Below are positions 63,345-64,000 of a stretch of DNA of 64,000 nucleotides, piece by piece. The notes under the pieces were generated by a model, which had not been told where the DNA came from, did no database searches, and saw nothing but the letters and a program-made list of their open reading frames with translations. This DNA is from Sulfitobacter faviae (GTDB lineage: Bacteria; Pseudomonadota; Alphaproteobacteria; Rhodobacterales; Rhodobacteraceae): the NCBI RefSeq assembly GCF_029870955.1, contig NZ_PGFQ01000005.1, positions 1 through 64,000 on the forward strand, in the 5' to 3' direction. Numbering within the stretch: position 1 is the stretch's first letter; each line of letters opens with the position of its first letter. Position numbers and translations under genes: made by a program.

Positions 63345-63811
63345 GAACCGTCCTTTGAAGCGTTCTCTTCAATGAAACGCGCAATTTCCGCTTTTTCGTC
63401 ATCGGAAAATCCCGTTGCGGCAGCCCTGCGCCGGCTTCTCGAAATGACGGTCCAGCCGACAAGCAGCGAAACAAGCGCAAACACGAAGGGCGCCATCCAG
63501 AGCGCGAGAGTGGCGCGATTCAGGGGCGGGCGCATCAGGACATAATCGCCATACCGGGCGTGGATGTACGCGATGACCTCCTTGTCGCTGTCACCGGCAA
63601 CAAGCCTTTCGCGCACCAGTATGCGCAGGTCCCGCGCAACCCCGGCGTTGGAGCTGTCGATGTCCTGATTCTGGCAGACAACGCAGCGCAGTTCCCGTGA
63701 TATTTCACGGGCGCGTTGCTCCAGTACAGGATCCTGCAACATCTCGTCTGGCTCGACCGCCAAGGCCGTCACCGGAAGCAGCAGGAGGAAAGCAAATGCG
63801 ATATACCTCAT
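63341..63811 (-). CDS. ccmH: cytochrome c-type biogenesis protein CcmH
   Basis: 156 residues. Signal peptide (MRYIAFAFLLLLPVTALA), redox motif ELRCVVCQNQDIDSSNAGVA, one C-terminal membrane helix (LWMAPFVFALVSLLVGWTVI). CcmH reduces or holds apocytochrome c cysteines for heme attachment. Overlaps ccmI by 4 bp and the ccmG stop by 4 bp. Confidence 0.93.
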   Translation of the reverse strand: MRYIAFAFLLLLPVTALAVEPDEMLQDPVLEQRAREISRELRCVVCQNQDIDSSNAGVARDLRILVRERLVAGDSDKEVIAYIHARYGDYVLMRPPLNRATLALWMAPFVFALVSLLVGWTVISRSRRRAAATGFSDDEKAEIARFIEENASKDGS

Positions 63812-64000
63812 CCGTTCTGGCCCCTTGCTAACGCGCCAGCCTGGATCAATGCTTCCCTGAATGTGGAAATCGCCGTTTCGCCCACGACGGGGCCGACATA
63901 TCTGAACAACACCGTCCCGTCAGAGCCGACAATGAATGTTTCAGGTACGCCCGAAAGGCCCCATTCAATCCCCACTCTGCCGCTCAGATCAGACCCGATC
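63808..64000 (-). CDS. ccmG: CcmG/DsbE thiol-disulfide reductase (C-terminal part)
   Basis: Gene continues beyond the right edge; its redox site is not in the window. The visible 63 residues read SDLSGRVGIEWGLSGVPETF, then VGSDGTVLFRYVGPV, typical of the CcmG C-terminus with the cis-Pro loop GVPET. Its stop overlaps the ccmH start (ATGA). A second, complete ccmG-like gene is at 14945-15523. Confidence 0.85.
   Translation of the reverse strand, partial: IGSDLSGRVGIEWGLSGVPETFIVGSDGTVLFRYVGPVVGETAISTFREALIQAGALARGQNG

Noticed and set aside
1..64000. CRISPR arrays, rRNA or tRNA genes
   Set aside because: No regularly spaced repeats and no cloverleaf or rRNA sequence recognised on reading through the window.

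Overview
The window looks like an accessory, metal-resistance-rich piece of an alphaproteobacterial genome, most likely Rhodobacterales (Roseobacter group). This rests on protein relatedness, roughly 60% GC coding sequence, an MntR-type manganese repressor and Ccm system I cytochrome c maturation genes. Four insertion sequences, several gene remnants and many metal genes suggest a plasmid or genomic island, but no replication or conjugation genes are visible to decide between them.

Layout. 1-5.2 kb: an mntR fragment divergent from a MauG-like di-heme peroxidase and a PhnDCE-type ABC importer, with a palindrome in the promoter, then an L,D-transpeptidase. 5.2-16.5 kb: a Cd/Zn/Pb set made of a ZntA-type ATPase, a second L,D-transpeptidase, a CmtR-like ArsR repressor, a CDF exporter, lspA, a CYP152 P450, another CDF protein and a ccmG-tlpA-ccdA-methyltransferase operon. 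16.6-18.8 kb: two IS30-family elements. 19-30.7 kb: detoxification and redox genes (HxlR regulator, DoxX, extradiol dioxygenase, NmrA-type reductase, two GSTs, molybdenum hydroxylase, MBL hydrolase, OhrR-like MarR, cupin, FAD oxidase). 30.7-35.5 kb: degraded RND and sulfatase genes, a LysR regulator, two CaiB remnants and a patatin. 35.5-38.4 kb: an ISKra4-type element with passengers. 38.7-44.7 kb: two near-identical inverted IS6-family copies enclosing a pcoA-copB-cupredoxin operon. 45-62 kb: a large copper/redox region (ScsB/DsbD, glutaredoxin-MauE, DUF305, CueR, Cu-ATPase, CopZ, DsbA, multicopper oxidase, four c-type cytochromes, two more L,D-transpeptidases, a two-component system, DUF411, DUF2933). 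62.2-64 kb: ccmI, ccmH and the end of ccmG.

How it fits together. Copper appears to be handled at three levels: cytoplasmic export (CueR, CopA ATPase, CopZ), periplasmic oxidation and binding (two multicopper oxidases, CopB, cupredoxin, DUF411) and thiol repair (ScsB, DsbA, glutaredoxin). A direct repeat, TGTA-N6-TGTA, occurs at five promoters of this region, including that of the two-component system itself, and is the best candidate for its binding site. Cd/Zn/Pb genes carry two other signals: 19-bp-spacer MerR-type promoters (ZntA and an L,D-transpeptidase) and a TATCA-N8-TGATA operator (ArsR/CDF and the thioredoxin operon).

Caution: about eleven genes are interrupted by single-base frameshifts, mostly a missing base in a run of G or C. 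That pattern is typical of uncorrected long-read sequence, so these genes are described as probably intact in the organism.
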